Positions 42,225 through 51,624 of a stretch of DNA of 64,000 nt are shown here, in pieces. The notes under the pieces are model-generated. The model saw only the letters and a list, made by a program, of their open reading frames with translations, ran no database searches and was not told where the DNA came from. Position 1 is the first letter of the stretch; each line of letters opens with the position of its first letter. Source of the stretch: Actinomycetota bacterium. GTDB taxonomy: Bacteria; Actinomycetota; Geothermincolia; Geothermincolales; RBG-13-55-18. The DNA lies in the NCBI GenBank assembly GCA_013178005.1, contig JABLXL010000012.1, forward strand, positions 1 through 64,000, in the 5' to 3' direction. A program made the position numbers and the translations under genes.

Positions 42225-43205
42225 TTGTTCGACGAGATCCTCAGGGGTGAGTCGAGGGGAGACGATGCCAGGGGGAAGTTCAAGATCCTGGTGGTCGACG
42301 ATGACCCCAATATCAGGGAGCTCATCGTGGATACCCTGAGCGAGGACAGGTTCATGCCCATCGAGGCCAGGGACGGCAAGGAGGCGCTGCGCATCTGCGA
42401 GACGGAACGCCCCGATATCATCGTGCTGGACGTGATGATGCCCGATCTCGACGGCCTGGAGGTGTGCCTGCGGCTGCGCGGCGAGGCGCTCACCAGCCAT
42501 ATTCCCATCATCCTGTTGACCGCGAAGGGAATGCTTGAGGATAAGATCAAGGGGATGGAGACGGGGGCTGACGATTACCTGACCAAGCCCTTCGATCCCC
42601 TGGAGCTGGAGGCAAGGATCAACATGCACCTGCGCCGATCCATCCGCGACGGCGAGGCAAGCCCCCTCACTGGGCTCCCGGGGAATCGCGCCATAGAGGA
42701 AACCATAGAAGCCCGTATTCGCGCCGGCGCCAGGTTCGCGGTATGCTACGTGGATCTCGACGACTTCAAGGCCTACAACGACCGTTACGGCTTCCACGCG
42801 GGAAGCGAGGTGATAAGGCTCACCTCCCGCGTGATCCTTGAGGCGCTGGCGAAGTACGGCGGCGAGGGCGACTTCGTCGGGCACATAGGCGGCGACGATT
42901 TTATAATCGTCACCGTGATGGAGCGGGCGCCCCTGCTGGCGGAGGAGATCATCCGGCTCTTCGACGCGGGCATCACCGAGCATTACGACCCCGAGGACGT
43001 TGCCAGGGGTTACATAGTGAGCACGGACAGGCAGGGCAGGGTGAACAGGTTCCCCATCATGAGTATAAGCGTCGCCATAGTCCACAACACTTATCGGGAG
43101 CTGGACCATCCCGGAAAAGTTGCCCAGATCGCGGCGGAGCTGAAGAAATACGCCAAGACCATGCCGGGCAGCAATTACGTCTTTGACCGCAGGCGAAGGG
43201 ATTGA
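42225..43205 (+). CDS. response regulator with degenerate GGDEF domain
   Basis: 326 residues from TTG 42225 (GGAGGAAGGAA just ahead). Receiver domain: VVDDDPN, phospho-acceptor in IIVLDVMMPD, and TKPFDPLELEARI. The GGDEF-like domain has LTGLPGNRAIEE, YVDLDDFKAYND and GGDDF in place of GG(D/E)EF; the RxxD inhibitory site five residues upstream is GEGD. Cyclase activity is doubtful, and product inhibition is probably lost. Its stop overlaps the next start (TTGATG), coupling it to the sensor kinase. Confidence 0.88.
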   Translation: MFDEILRGESRGDDARGKFKILVVDDDPNIRELIVDTLSEDRFMPIEARDGKEALRICETERPDIIVLDVMMPDLDGLEVCLRLRGEALTSHIPIILLTAKGMLEDKIKGMETGADDYLTKPFDPLELEARINMHLRRSIRDGEASPLTGLPGNRAIEETIEARIRAGARFAVCYVDLDDFKAYNDRYGFHAGSEVIRLTSRVILEALAKYGGEGDFVGHIGGDDFIIVTVMERAPLLAEEIIRLFDAGITEHYDPEDVARGYIVSTDRQGRVNRFPIMSISVAIVHNTYRELDHPGKVAQIAAELKKYAKTMPGSNYVFDRRRRD

Positions 43206-45436
43206 TGGAAAACACGGGATCGAGAGGTTTGCAGGCGAGAGGGAAAAAGGCGGCGGAATCCGAGGGGATGTCCGAGGGCCAGCGGGCCGGCGTAAGGCTG
43301 CTCCTTAGCTCAACCCGTTTCATCGCCTCCCTGTTCTGGCTCACCATAGCCGTCGCCACCTTATTGTTCGTATTGCCTTATTCACAGCGGACGCAGTCGC
43401 CGGTGTTCTACGCCTTCGTCGTCCTCTCCATCCTCGTCTACCTGGCCCATCGCTTCTTCCCCTTCGAGGGATATCACCCCGTGGCCTTCTTCCTCCTCCA
43501 GACAGCCACGGATGCCCTCATCGCGGTCATGGTCTACCTGAGCGGGGGCAAGGCGAGCGGCCTCTCTTTGCTGTTCCTGGTGGTGATCATATTCTCCTCG
43601 GCATATTTCGAGCTTCTGGAGACCATGCTCATCACCGCCGTGACCTGTGCCTTCTTCTTCGCCCCCCTTTCATACGAGGCCTTCGACGTAGAGACCCTGA
43701 AGGGCATGGCCATGGCTGTTCCCGTATATTTCCTTATTGCGCTGTGTGGCTCTTTCGTCATCAACAAATCGCGGGAGCAGGAAAGGGAGAAGCAGGCCCT
43801 GTCCAGCCTCTACGATCAGGCGGACACGAAGCGAAGGGAACTATCGTCCTTGTACGCGGCATCCTTGAAGTTCGCGTCCACCCTGGACACGGAGCAGCTA
43901 CTCGAGGTGCTCCTGGATAACGCCGGTAAGCTGGTGGAAAGCGACGCCATGGCGGTATCCCTCTACCGCGAGGGAAAGCTCCGGATCATGGAATGCAGGG
44001 GAATGAGCCGCGAGACGGCCGGTATCCTGGAGGAGGAGGGAGGGGGAAACCCCCTCGCCCTCTCCGCTTCCGCGGTGTTGCCGGTCAGCTTGGCCGAAAA
44101 GGAGGATGACCCCGCCTTTACCGAATTTCTCGAGCGCATAGGATTCGACTCCATGATCGCCGTTCCCCTGTTTGCCAGCTCCAGCGTCATCGGGGTGCTC
44201 TGCTGCTTTTCGACCCGCAGAGACGCCTTCGACGACGACGCGGCGCGCATTCTCCTAACCCTTTCCAGCGAGGCGGCGCTGGCCCTGGAGAAAGCGAGCC
44301 TCTACCTTACCACCCTGGAGGACAAGAAGAAGATCGAGGCGATCATCAACAGTCTCACAGACGGCATCATGGTATTGGACCGTGAAGGGAGGCTGGTGCT
44401 CGCCAACCCCTTCGCGTCCCGGCTGCTGGGGATCGGGGAGGAGGACACCGGCAGGGAGCTGGTGGAGATATTGCAGAGACAGGGGGGGAAGGTTGATTTC
44501 GAGGGCGTCACTTTGCGCGCTGCCATGGAGGAGGTGTTCGAGCATGCCCAATCGGTGAAGGGCGAGATGTCCCTGATGACAGAGCCGCCCATCATCTTCC
44601 AGGTCCTCTGGGTGCCGCTGCTTGATGCCGCAAGGAAGGCAACCGGGGCCATCGTGCTCCTCCACGACGTGACCGATTTCATTGAACTGGACCGCATGAA
44701 ATCGGACTTCATCTCCATAGTTTCGCACGAGCTCAAGACGCCCCTGACCTCCATCAAGGGTTTCGTGCGCCTTCTGTCTGCCGGGAGGGTGGGTCCGGTG
44801 AACGAGAAGCAGCTTCACTACCTGGAGATCGTCACCCAGCAGACGGAATCCCTCACCGAGCTGATCAACGACCTTCTCGATCTCTCGAGGATAGAATCGG
44901 GCGTCATGGAGGTGAGAAGGGAGCCGGTGCGGTTGCGGGAGGTGATACGCGAGGTCCTGCAGGGGCTGGAGAACATGGCGCGGGAAAAAGGGGTTGTCCT
45001 GGGGGAGAGCGTGCCCGACGGCATGCCGGCGGTGAGCGGCGACGCCTACCGCATCGCGCAGATCTTCACCAACCTGATCCATAACGCCGTCAAGTTCACC
45101 CCGCCGGGGGGGGAAGTGCGCGTGGAGGGAGAATGGGACGCGGAAAGGTGTCGGATAAGGGTGAGGGACACCGGCATGGGGATCCCGGCCCAGGACCTGG
45201 AGAGGATTTTCGACAAGTTCTACCAGGTCGACTCGTCTTCCACCCGCCAGCAGAGCGGGACCGGCCTCGGGCTGTGCATCACCCGCCAGCTGGTGGCTGC
45301 TCACGGGGGAGAGATCGGGGTGGAGAGCGAACTCGGGAAGGGGTCGATCTTCACCGTCACCCTGCCCGTACACACCCCGGTGGAGGGGGGAGCGGAAGGG
45401 GAGAGCGGCGGGGAGGCGCGGCTGGCTGCGGGTTGA
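43205..45436 (+). CDS. membrane sensor histidine kinase (GAF-PAS-HisKA-HATPase)
   Basis: 743 residues. About six hydrophobic spans within residues 30-195 with no sizeable outer loop, then a coiled coil, a GAF domain (about 220-370), a PAS domain (IINSLTDGIMVLDREGRLVLAN), the phospho-acceptor motif SHELKTPLTS and an ATPase domain with NLIHNAVKFTP, DTGMGI and GTGLGL. Autophosphorylating kinase, almost certainly acting on the preceding receiver protein, with which it overlaps. Confidence 0.92.
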   Translation: MENTGSRGLQARGKKAAESEGMSEGQRAGVRLLLSSTRFIASLFWLTIAVATLLFVLPYSQRTQSPVFYAFVVLSILVYLAHRFFPFEGYHPVAFFLLQTATDALIAVMVYLSGGKASGLSLLFLVVIIFSSAYFELLETMLITAVTCAFFFAPLSYEAFDVETLKGMAMAVPVYFLIALCGSFVINKSREQEREKQALSSLYDQADTKRRELSSLYAASLKFASTLDTEQLLEVLLDNAGKLVESDAMAVSLYREGKLRIMECRGMSRETAGILEEEGGGNPLALSASAVLPVSLAEKEDDPAFTEFLERIGFDSMIAVPLFASSSVIGVLCCFSTRRDAFDDDAARILLTLSSEAALALEKASLYLTTLEDKKKIEAIINSLTDGIMVLDREGRLVLANPFASRLLGIGEEDTGRELVEILQRQGGKVDFEGVTLRAAMEEVFEHAQSVKGEMSLMTEPPIIFQVLWVPLLDAARKATGAIVLLHDVTDFIELDRMKSDFISIVSHELKTPLTSIKGFVRLLSAGRVGPVNEKQLHYLEIVTQQTESLTELINDLLDLSRIESGVMEVRREPVRLREVIREVLQGLENMAREKGVVLGESVPDGMPAVSGDAYRIAQIFTNLIHNAVKFTPPGGEVRVEGEWDAERCRIRVRDTGMGIPAQDLERIFDKFYQVDSSSTRQQSGTGLGLCITRQLVAAHGGEIGVESELGKGSIFTVTLPVHTPVEGGAEGESGGEARLAAG

Positions 45437-45456
45437 TGTGACGCGGGGGCGGAGGA

Positions 45457-45485
45457 TTGCCTGCGCGCCCCCCATACACTATACT
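45457..45485 (+). promoter_or_regulatory. promoter of infC-rpmI-rplT
   Basis: TTGCCT at 45457-45462, 17-base spacer, TATACT at 45480-45485. Leader of about 140 bases follows. Confidence 0.6.
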
Positions 45486-45578
45486 TCAACGCGTAAAAGA
45501 TAATACGGGAAAGAAGAGGCGGGTTCGCTTCTCACCCAGCGGCGTGGAGTCGGCTGGGTTACGGGGCCGAAGGCCTAT

Positions 45579-45606
45579 GGATAGCGAGAAGGACCGCTAT
45601 CCTTTT
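45579..45606 (+). terminator. attenuator in the infC leader
   Basis: Perfect 8-bp stem GGATAGCG/CGCTATCC, 8-base loop, then TTTTAATTTT, directly ahead of the infC ribosome site. A smaller hairpin (GGCC-GAA-GGCC, about 45565-45575) precedes it. Leader termination of infC operons, often under L20 control, is known in Firmicutes; the trigger here is not evident. Confidence 0.75.
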
Positions 45607-45629
45607 AATTTTCTAAGGAGGGATGCCAG

Positions 45630-46250
45630 ATAGAAAAGAACGTGCGCGTCAACGAGGGGATCAGGGCCAGGGAGGTGCGGCTGGTGGGCCCCGACGGAAA
45701 CCAGATCGGGATCAAGCCCATAGAGGAGGCCCTGAGGATGGCGGAGGATATGGACCTCGACCTGGTCGAGGTCGCGCCCCAGGCCCAGCCCCCGGTCTGC
45801 AAGATCATGGATTACGGGAAGTACCGTTACGAGCAGACGGTCAAGATGAAGGAGGCGCGCAAGAAGCAGAGCGTGGTGGTCTACAAGGAGATGAAGATGC
45901 GCCCCAAGATCGACCGCCACGACTACGAGATCAAGCGCAGGCATATCGAGAGATTTCTGAAGGCCGGCAACAAGGTCAAGGTAACGATTATGTTCAGGGG
46001 CAGGGAGATGAGCCACGTCGACCTGGGAAGGAGCCTCCTTGAACAGCTTGCCGAGGAGGTCGCGGAACTGGGAACCGTGGAGTCGCAGCCCAAGCTGGAG
46101 GGACGAAACATGCAGATGATACTGGCGCCCCTGAACGTGGCAAGGAAGGACGGAGGAAGGAATGCCAAAGCAGAAAACGCATCGAGGGGCGGCGAAGCGC
46201 TTCGAGGTGACGGGAAAGGGAAGGATCAGGAGGAGGAAGGGTTACGGTAG
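45630..46250 (+). CDS. infC: translation initiation factor IF-3
   Basis: 206 residues if started at ATA 45630, which lies 8 bases after AAGGAGG and gives the family opening (I/M)[20 protein letters not shown] 45642 is the first standard start but is 20 bases from the ribosome site. Two IF3 domains joined by a basic helix ([20 protein letters not shown]). infC in other bacteria starts at AUU or a similar rare codon for autoregulation. The C-terminus has an extra charged tail of about 35 residues that overlaps rpmI by 89 bases. Confidence 0.93.
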   Translation: MEKNVRVNEGIRAREVRLVGPDGNQIGIKPIEEALRMAEDMDLDLVEVAPQAQPPVCKIMDYGKYRYEQTVKMKEARKKQSVVVYKEMKMRPKIDRHDYEIKRRHIERFLKAGNKVKVTIMFRGREMSHVDLGRSLLEQLAEEVAELGTVESQPKLEGRNMQMILAPLNVARKDGGRNAKAENASRGGEALRGDGKGKDQEEEGLR

Positions 46251-46359
46251 CCACCTCCTCACCAAGAAGAGCGCAAAGCGCAAGCGCGGCTACCGTTTGA
46301 AGAACGAGGTCTCATCCCACGACCTGGCGGGCGTGAAAAAGATGCTGGGGAGGGGATGA
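46162..46359 (+). CDS. rpmI: 50S ribosomal protein L35
   Basis: 65 residues, standard length: [20 protein letters not shown] and [11 protein letters not shown] are family-typical. GGAGGAAGG just ahead of the ATG. Lies in another frame inside the last 89 bases of infC, then runs on alone. Confidence 0.95.
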   Translation: MPKQKTHRGAAKRFEVTGKGRIRRRKGYGSHLLTKKSAKRKRGYRLKNEVSSHDLAGVKKMLGRG

Positions 46360-46417
46360 TCCGGAACGCGCACGTCGGCGCGAAGAAGATTATCGATCGT
46401 GAAAGGACTGATTCAGA

Positions 46418-46804
46418 GTGTCCAGGACAAGACATGCAGTGGCGAGAAAGAAGAGGAAAAAGAAAGTGCTGCGCATGGCCAAGGGCTACCGGGGGGCCCG
46501 GAGCAGGACGTACCGCAGCGCCAACGAGCAGGTCATGCACTCCCTCCAGTATGCGTACCGGGACCGGCGCGCGAGGAAGAGGGATTTCAGGAAGCTATGG
46601 ATCGCGCGCATCAACGCGGCGGCAAGGCAACACGGGCTTTCCTACAGCAGGTTCATCAGGGGACTGAAGCTGGCCGGGATAGAGGTGAACAGGAAGATCC
46701 TCTCGGACATGGCGGTGAACGACCCAGCTTCCTTCACCGAGCTGGTGGAAAGGGCGAAAGGGCAACTTGAGCGGGACTCCGAGGTGGGGGAGGCGAGCGC
46801 CTGA
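46418..46804 (+). CDS. rplT: 50S ribosomal protein L20
   Basis: 128 residues from GTG 46418 (AAAGGA ten bases ahead). Basic N-terminal arm ending [18 protein letters not shown], then [22 protein letters not shown]. Assembly-initiating 50S protein and, in several bacteria, repressor of this operon. Slight C-terminal extension. Confidence 0.96.
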   Translation: MSRTRHAVARKKRKKKVLRMAKGYRGARSRTYRSANEQVMHSLQYAYRDRRARKRDFRKLWIARINAAARQHGLSYSRFIRGLKLAGIEVNRKILSDMAVNDPASFTELVERAKGQLERDSEVGEASA

Positions 46805-46823
46805 TGGGGTTCGGTTTAGCGGA

Positions 46824-47618
46824 GTGATAGAAAGCCCGCGGAACGAGCGCATACGGCGCTACCGCAGGTTGCTCAAGAGGAACTTCCGCCACCGCGAGAG
46901 GAAATTCCTCGCCGAGGGCATACAGTGCGTCTCCGAGGCCATAAAGCACCCCTCCAAGCCGCCGGAATGCATTATCTGCGACGAGAGGGGGATGGCGTCC
47001 CTGGAGGCCTACGCGGACATCATCGCGCGCCGCAGAATCCCCTGCTTCCTGGCCCGACATCAGGTCCTGGCCGCCCTGAGCACGGCGGTGACTCCCCAGG
47101 GGCTGCTGGCGGTGGCGCACATGCTCGACGTGGACATCGAATCCATGCTGGAGCCGGCCCCTTCCACCCTGCTGGTCGCCGACCGCGTAAGGGATCCAGG
47201 GAATCTCGGGGCCATGGTGCGCGTGGCGGACGCGGCGGGAGCGGGGGGGATGATAGTTTGCTCGGAGAGCGCCGACCTCTATAACCCCAAGACGGTGCGC
47301 GGAACGGCGGGCTCCATCTTTCACCTCCCCCATTGCGTTGGCCTCGACATGCGCGAGGTGGCGGAAGCATTGAAAAAAAGGGATTACGCCATGGTGGCTG
47401 CGCATCCGCGCGCGGGGACGGAACACTGGGACTTCGCGTGGCCGCAAAAGACGGCGCTGGTTCTGGGCAACGAGGCGTGGGGGATACCCGAGGAAGACGA
47501 GGTGCTGTTGGACGACATGGTGAGGGTGCCCATCCTGGGCGAAGCGGAATCGCTTAACGTGGCGGCGGCGGCAGCGGTGCTCCTCTACGAGGTGGAGCGC
47601 GCGCGCCGCAGGGCCTGA
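46824..47618 (+). CDS. TrmH/SpoU-family RNA 2'-O-methyltransferase
   Basis: 264 residues from GTG 46824, the only start that leaves the family N-terminus (MIESPRNERIRRYRRLL) without an unrelated extension. N-terminal ribosome/substrate-binding domain, then the knotted SPOUT domain with VRDPGNLGAMVRVADAAGAGG, LVLGNEAWGI and PILGEAESLNVAAAAAVLLYE (three SpoU motifs). Sits between rplT and pheS, as in many Gram-positive genomes, where it modifies 23S rRNA; exact target unknown. Confidence 0.9.
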   Translation: MIESPRNERIRRYRRLLKRNFRHRERKFLAEGIQCVSEAIKHPSKPPECIICDERGMASLEAYADIIARRRIPCFLARHQVLAALSTAVTPQGLLAVAHMLDVDIESMLEPAPSTLLVADRVRDPGNLGAMVRVADAAGAGGMIVCSESADLYNPKTVRGTAGSIFHLPHCVGLDMREVAEALKKRDYAMVAAHPRAGTEHWDFAWPQKTALVLGNEAWGIPEEDEVLLDDMVRVPILGEAESLNVAAAAAVLLYEVERARRRA

Positions 47619-47652
47619 CAGGACGGGACGGAAACGTCGCGGGAGGTCGCGG

Positions 47653-48723
47653 ATGACATCTGATGAGACGCGGGGTGACGATCCCGGTATGCGGGAGATC
47701 GAATTATTGCGCGAAGAGGCGGAAGCCGCGCTGGCCGGAGCCGGATCGTCGGCGGATCTAGAGGAGGCCAGGGTGAACCTGCTGGGGCGCAAAGGCAGGC
47801 TCACGGCGCTGCTGCAGGGGATAAAAGACCTGCCCCCGGACAAGAAGCGCATGGTGGGCATGCAGGCAAACCTCCTCAAGGACTGGCTGGAGAAGGCCCT
47901 GGAGGAGCGCGGAGAGGAGCTACGCCGTCGCGAGCTCGACGCCGAGCTGCGCGCGGAAAAGGTGGACGTCACCCTTCCCGGGCGCCACCTGCCTTTCGGC
48001 ACGCGGCACCTGGTGTCCGCGATCATAGAGGAGATCGAGGACATATTCATCGGCATGGGCTACCGGGTGGCGGAGGGGCCCGAGGTGGAGCTCGACTATT
48101 ACAACTTCGAGGCCCTCAACACGCCGCATTGGCACCCGTCGAAGTCCCTGCAGGACACCTTCTATGTTGACGCCTCCGCCTCGGGACGCGAGGACGTCCT
48201 CCTCCGCACCCATACCTCGCCGGTGCAGATAAGGGTCATGGAGGCGACGACTCCTCCCCTGTACGTGATCGCGCCCGGCAAGGCCTACCGGCATGACGTG
48301 CCCGACGCCACCCACTCTCCCATGTTTCATCAGGTGGAGGGGCTGGCGGTGGACGAGGGAATCACCCTGGGGGACCTCAAGGGGACCCTGGAACACTTCG
48401 CCAGGCGCATGTTCGGCGAGGACCGCGCGGTGCGCTTCCGACCGCATTTCTTCCCCTTCACCGAGCCAAGCGCCGAGGTGGACGTCTCCTGCGTCATATG
48501 CGGCGGTGAGGGGTGCAGGGTGTGCAAGGGCACGGGGTGGCTGGAGATCCTCGGGGCCGGCATGGTCGACCCCAACGTGTTCGGCTACGTGGGATACGAT
48601 ACCGAGAAGTTCAGCGGTTTCGCCTTCGGCATGGGGGTGGAGCGCATCGCCATGCTGAAATACGGCATCCCCGATATAAGGTACCTGTTCGACAACGACC
48701 TGCGTTTTCTGGCGCAGTTCTAG
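47653..48723 (+). CDS. pheS: phenylalanyl-tRNA synthetase alpha chain
   Basis: 356 residues. Coiled-coil N-terminus, class II motif 2 (LLRTHTSPVQIRVM), FHQVEGLAVDEGITLGDLKGTL, and motif 3 GFAFGMGVERIAMLKYGI. Two CxxC pairs (CVICGGEGCRVCKG) form an extra knuckle in the catalytic domain. Start ATG 47653 behind GGGAGG. Catalytic subunit of the PheST tetramer. Confidence 0.96.
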   Translation: MTSDETRGDDPGMREIELLREEAEAALAGAGSSADLEEARVNLLGRKGRLTALLQGIKDLPPDKKRMVGMQANLLKDWLEKALEERGEELRRRELDAELRAEKVDVTLPGRHLPFGTRHLVSAIIEEIEDIFIGMGYRVAEGPEVELDYYNFEALNTPHWHPSKSLQDTFYVDASASGREDVLLRTHTSPVQIRVMEATTPPLYVIAPGKAYRHDVPDATHSPMFHQVEGLAVDEGITLGDLKGTLEHFARRMFGEDRAVRFRPHFFPFTEPSAEVDVSCVICGGEGCRVCKGTGWLEILGAGMVDPNVFGYVGYDTEKFSGFAFGMGVERIAMLKYGIPDIRYLFDNDLRFLAQF

Positions 48724-48735
48724 GGGGAGATTGAA

Positions 48736-51150
48736 TTGCGGGTTTCGCTTGAATGGCTCAAGGATTACGTGGATATAGACCTTGACCCTCAAGAGCTGGC
48801 CGAGCGGCTGACCATGGCGGGCACCGCGGTGGAGGGAGTGGAGAGGCTGGGCGGCGGTCTCGAGGGCCTGCTGGTGGGGCGCGTGCTCGAGGTGAGGCCG
48901 CATCCCGACGCGGATCGCCTTTCGGTTTGCAAAGTGGACTTTGGCGGTCAAGGCGTGGAGATCGTGTGCGGGGCGCCGAACGTGAGGCCCGGCATGCTCG
49001 CCCCGGTGGCCCCTCCGGGCGTCAGGCTCCCCGATGGAAGCGCCATCGGGGAGGTGACCATCCGCGGCGTGTCCTCGCACGGCATGCTCCTGTCCGAGCG
49101 CGAGCTGGGCATCTCGGATGAGGCCGCGGGGATCATGGAGCTCGAGGGCGACCTGGAGCCCGGGGCCTCACTGGCGCGAGCGCTGGAAATAGAGGACACG
49201 GTGCTCGTGCTGGAAATAACTCCCAACCGTCCGGACTGCCTGTGCATGCTGGGGATCGCGCGCGAGGTCTCGGCCCTCACCGGGGCGCCCCTGCGCAAAC
49301 CCTCCTTTGTCCTCCGGGAGATCGACCCCCCCGCGGCGGAGGACGTCCTGGTGGAGATCTTGGACCCGGACCTGTGTTCGCGCTACTGCGCCAGGCTCAT
49401 AGAGGGACTTACCATCGGAGCTTCTCCGTGGTGGATGAGGCGGCGATTGCGCGCCGCCGGGGTGCGGCCCATCAACAACGTGGTGGACATCACCAACTAC
49501 GTCATGCTGGAACTGGGCCAGCCTCTGCACGCCTTCGACTACGAGCTGGTCACGGATGGGCACATCATAGTGCGCAGAGCATCGGCGGGAGAGCGTATGG
49601 TCACCCTGGACGGGGTGGAGCGCGCGCTGTCCACAGACGAGCTGCTCATCTGCGATCCGAAAGGTCCGGTGGCGCTGGCGGGGGTCATGGGTGGAGAGCA
49701 TACCGAGATAAACGCGGGCACCACCAGGGTGCTCCTGGAATCCGCCCATTTCGACCCCGCCAACATCATGCGCACTTCGCGCACCCTGGGCCTCTCTTCG
49801 GAGGCCTCGTACCGTTTCGAGCGCGGCGTGGATCCCTCGGGATGCGCACGCGCCGCCGACCGCGCGGCCTTCCTCATGGACGAGCTGGCGGGAGGAAAGG
49901 TGAGGAGGGGAGTGGTGGACGCGCGGGCGAGGGAGATATCGTCCTCGAGGCTGACCCTGCGCGTGGAGCGCGCGGCCAGGTTCATAGGGATACCGTTGCG
50001 TGAGCAGGACGCGAGAGCCATCCTTGAGTCACTGGAGCTGAAGGTCAAGGAGAGCCGGTGCGGAGAACAGGGCACGGTGCTCGAGGTGGAGGTGCCAACC
50101 TTCAGGCCGGACCTGGAGCGGGAGATCGACCTCGTGGAGGAGATCGCCAGGATCTACGGTTACGACCGTGTCCCCTCTACCCTTCCGTCGTCCGCTCACA
50201 AGGTGGGGATGCTCACCCCGGGGCAGAAATGCAGGCGGGAAGCAGCGCGCGTCCTGGCCGGCCTGGGACTGAGCGAGGCGGTGACGGTATCCTTCATCTC
50301 GGAACGCTGGCTGGACAGGCTGGACCCCTCGCGCGCCGTGTTCCCCGAGGATCCCGTGCGCCTGAGGAACCCGCTGAGCGAGGACGGCGCGGTGTTGAGG
50401 CCCAGCCTGCTTCCCGGGCTGCTGGAGGCCTTACGCTTCAACGTCAACCGGCGATTGAGCGACGTCAGCCTTTTCGAGATGGGAAGGGCCTTCCTGCCCC
50501 TCGCCGGCGAGGCCCAACCGCGGGAGCCTCTGCTGGTGGCGTGCGCGATGACGGGAAACTGGGTGCCCAAGCAATGGGACGGCGCGGCGCAGCCGGTGGA
50601 CTTCTTCACCGTCAAGGGCGTCCTGGAGCGTCTCGCCGCCGCTCTGCACGTTCCCGGATTGACCCTGGTAAGGGAAGAGCTGCCGTTTCTGCATCCCTCG
50701 CAGTCGTGCCGCGTGCGTGTGGGGGAGGCAAGCGCGGGATACCTGGGCCTGTTGCACCCACGCGTATGCGACGAAGTCGATCTCCCGCGCAACACGGCGG
50801 TCATGGAGATCGAGTTCGCCCCCCTCGAGGAGGCGCGCGAGGAGCCTTATTACCGCGAGGTGCCTCGCCATCCCGCCTTGCACATGGACCTGGCGGTGGT
50901 GGTGGGCGAGGAAGTCGATGCCGAGGAGCTGGAGGAGGCCATACGGGAAGCGGGAGGAGAGCTGCTCTACGAGGTGAGGCTTTTCGATCTCTACCGCGGG
51001 GAACAGCTTGGCGAGGGGAAGAAAAGCCTGGCCTTCAACCTGGTTTTCTGCGCCATGGACCGAACGTTGACCGACGAGGAGGCGCGCAAATATTTCGACC
51101 GCATAGTGAAGGCGCTGGGTGCCGGGTTCGGGGCGCGCCTGCGCGCCTAG
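48736..51150 (+). CDS. pheT: phenylalanyl-tRNA synthetase beta chain
   Basis: 804 residues from TTG 48736 (MRVSLEWLKDYVDIDL). N-terminal tRNA-binding OB fold (VGRVLEVRPHPDADRLSVCKVD), B3/B4 editing region (NNVVDITNYVMLELGQPLHAFDY), B5 domains and C-terminal ferredoxin-like anticodon-binding domain (HPALHMDLAVVVGEEVDAEEL). Begins 12 bases after pheS. Confidence 0.96.
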   Translation: MRVSLEWLKDYVDIDLDPQELAERLTMAGTAVEGVERLGGGLEGLLVGRVLEVRPHPDADRLSVCKVDFGGQGVEIVCGAPNVRPGMLAPVAPPGVRLPDGSAIGEVTIRGVSSHGMLLSERELGISDEAAGIMELEGDLEPGASLARALEIEDTVLVLEITPNRPDCLCMLGIAREVSALTGAPLRKPSFVLREIDPPAAEDVLVEILDPDLCSRYCARLIEGLTIGASPWWMRRRLRAAGVRPINNVVDITNYVMLELGQPLHAFDYELVTDGHIIVRRASAGERMVTLDGVERALSTDELLICDPKGPVALAGVMGGEHTEINAGTTRVLLESAHFDPANIMRTSRTLGLSSEASYRFERGVDPSGCARAADRAAFLMDELAGGKVRRGVVDARAREISSSRLTLRVERAARFIGIPLREQDARAILESLELKVKESRCGEQGTVLEVEVPTFRPDLEREIDLVEEIARIYGYDRVPSTLPSSAHKVGMLTPGQKCRREAARVLAGLGLSEAVTVSFISERWLDRLDPSRAVFPEDPVRLRNPLSEDGAVLRPSLLPGLLEALRFNVNRRLSDVSLFEMGRAFLPLAGEAQPREPLLVACAMTGNWVPKQWDGAAQPVDFFTVKGVLERLAAALHVPGLTLVREELPFLHPSQSCRVRVGEASAGYLGLLHPRVCDEVDLPRNTAVMEIEFAPLEEAREEPYYREVPRHPALHMDLAVVVGEEVDAEELEEAIREAGGELLYEVRLFDLYRGEQLGEGKKSLAFNLVFCAMDRTLTDEEARKYFDRIVKALGAGFGARLRA

Positions 51151-51165
51151 GCGCGTCCCCCGGGA

Positions 51166-51429
51166 TCAGGAAAGGGCGTTGAACTTGCGCGTGAGGCGGG
51201 ACTTGCGGTTGGCGGCGTTGTTCTTGTGCAGAATGCCGTCGCTCGCCGCCTTGTCCAGAGCCTTGATCGCCTTGGCGAGGTAGAGCTCGCTCTCCTCGCG
51301 ATCGCCCCTCTGCAGGGCGGCCTCGAAACGACGGATGTAGGTCTTGATCTCCGACTTGCGGGATTTGTTGCGCATACGCCGCTTCTCCGCCTGCCGCATG
51401 CGCTTTTCCTGCTGTTTTATGTTGGGCAA
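51166..51429 (-). CDS. rpsT: 30S ribosomal protein S20
   Basis: 87 residues from TTG 51429-51427, which follows AAAGGAGTGAGACC and gives (M)PNIKQQEKRMRQAEKRR. Longer upstream frame crosses the promoter. Highly basic helical protein with KAIKALDKAASDGILHKNNAANRKSRL, typical of S20. Single-gene unit, transcribed toward pheT. Confidence 0.95.
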   Translation of the reverse strand: MPNIKQQEKRMRQAEKRRMRNKSRKSEIKTYIRRFEAALQRGDREESELYLAKAIKALDKAASDGILHKNNAANRKSRLTRKFNALS

Positions 51430-51458
51430 GGTCTCACTCCTTTCATCAAACAGGGGAG

Positions 51459-51487
51459 ATTGTAGCACAAGGACGTAAGAGGGTAAA
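51459..51487 (-). promoter_or_regulatory. promoter of rpsT
   Basis: On the minus strand TTTACC (51487-51482), 17-base spacer, TACAAT (51464-51459), about 30 bases ahead of the rpsT start. Confidence 0.6.
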
Positions 51488-51624
51488 TCCCCTCTCCTGG
51501 TCCACTGCATGGCGGACGCGAGCCCCGTGAGATTACTCTCCTCCATGCACTGGCTCAAGATCTCCACAGGAATGGGATATATCCCGGTTCAGCGCGAGCG
51601 GTAACGCGCCCGGTTCGCAGCGGC

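Noticed and set aside
45623-46042. ATG 45623 as start of a gene overlapping infC
   Set aside because: Only one base from the ribosome site, in another frame, encoding an Arg/Gly-rich shadow of infC.
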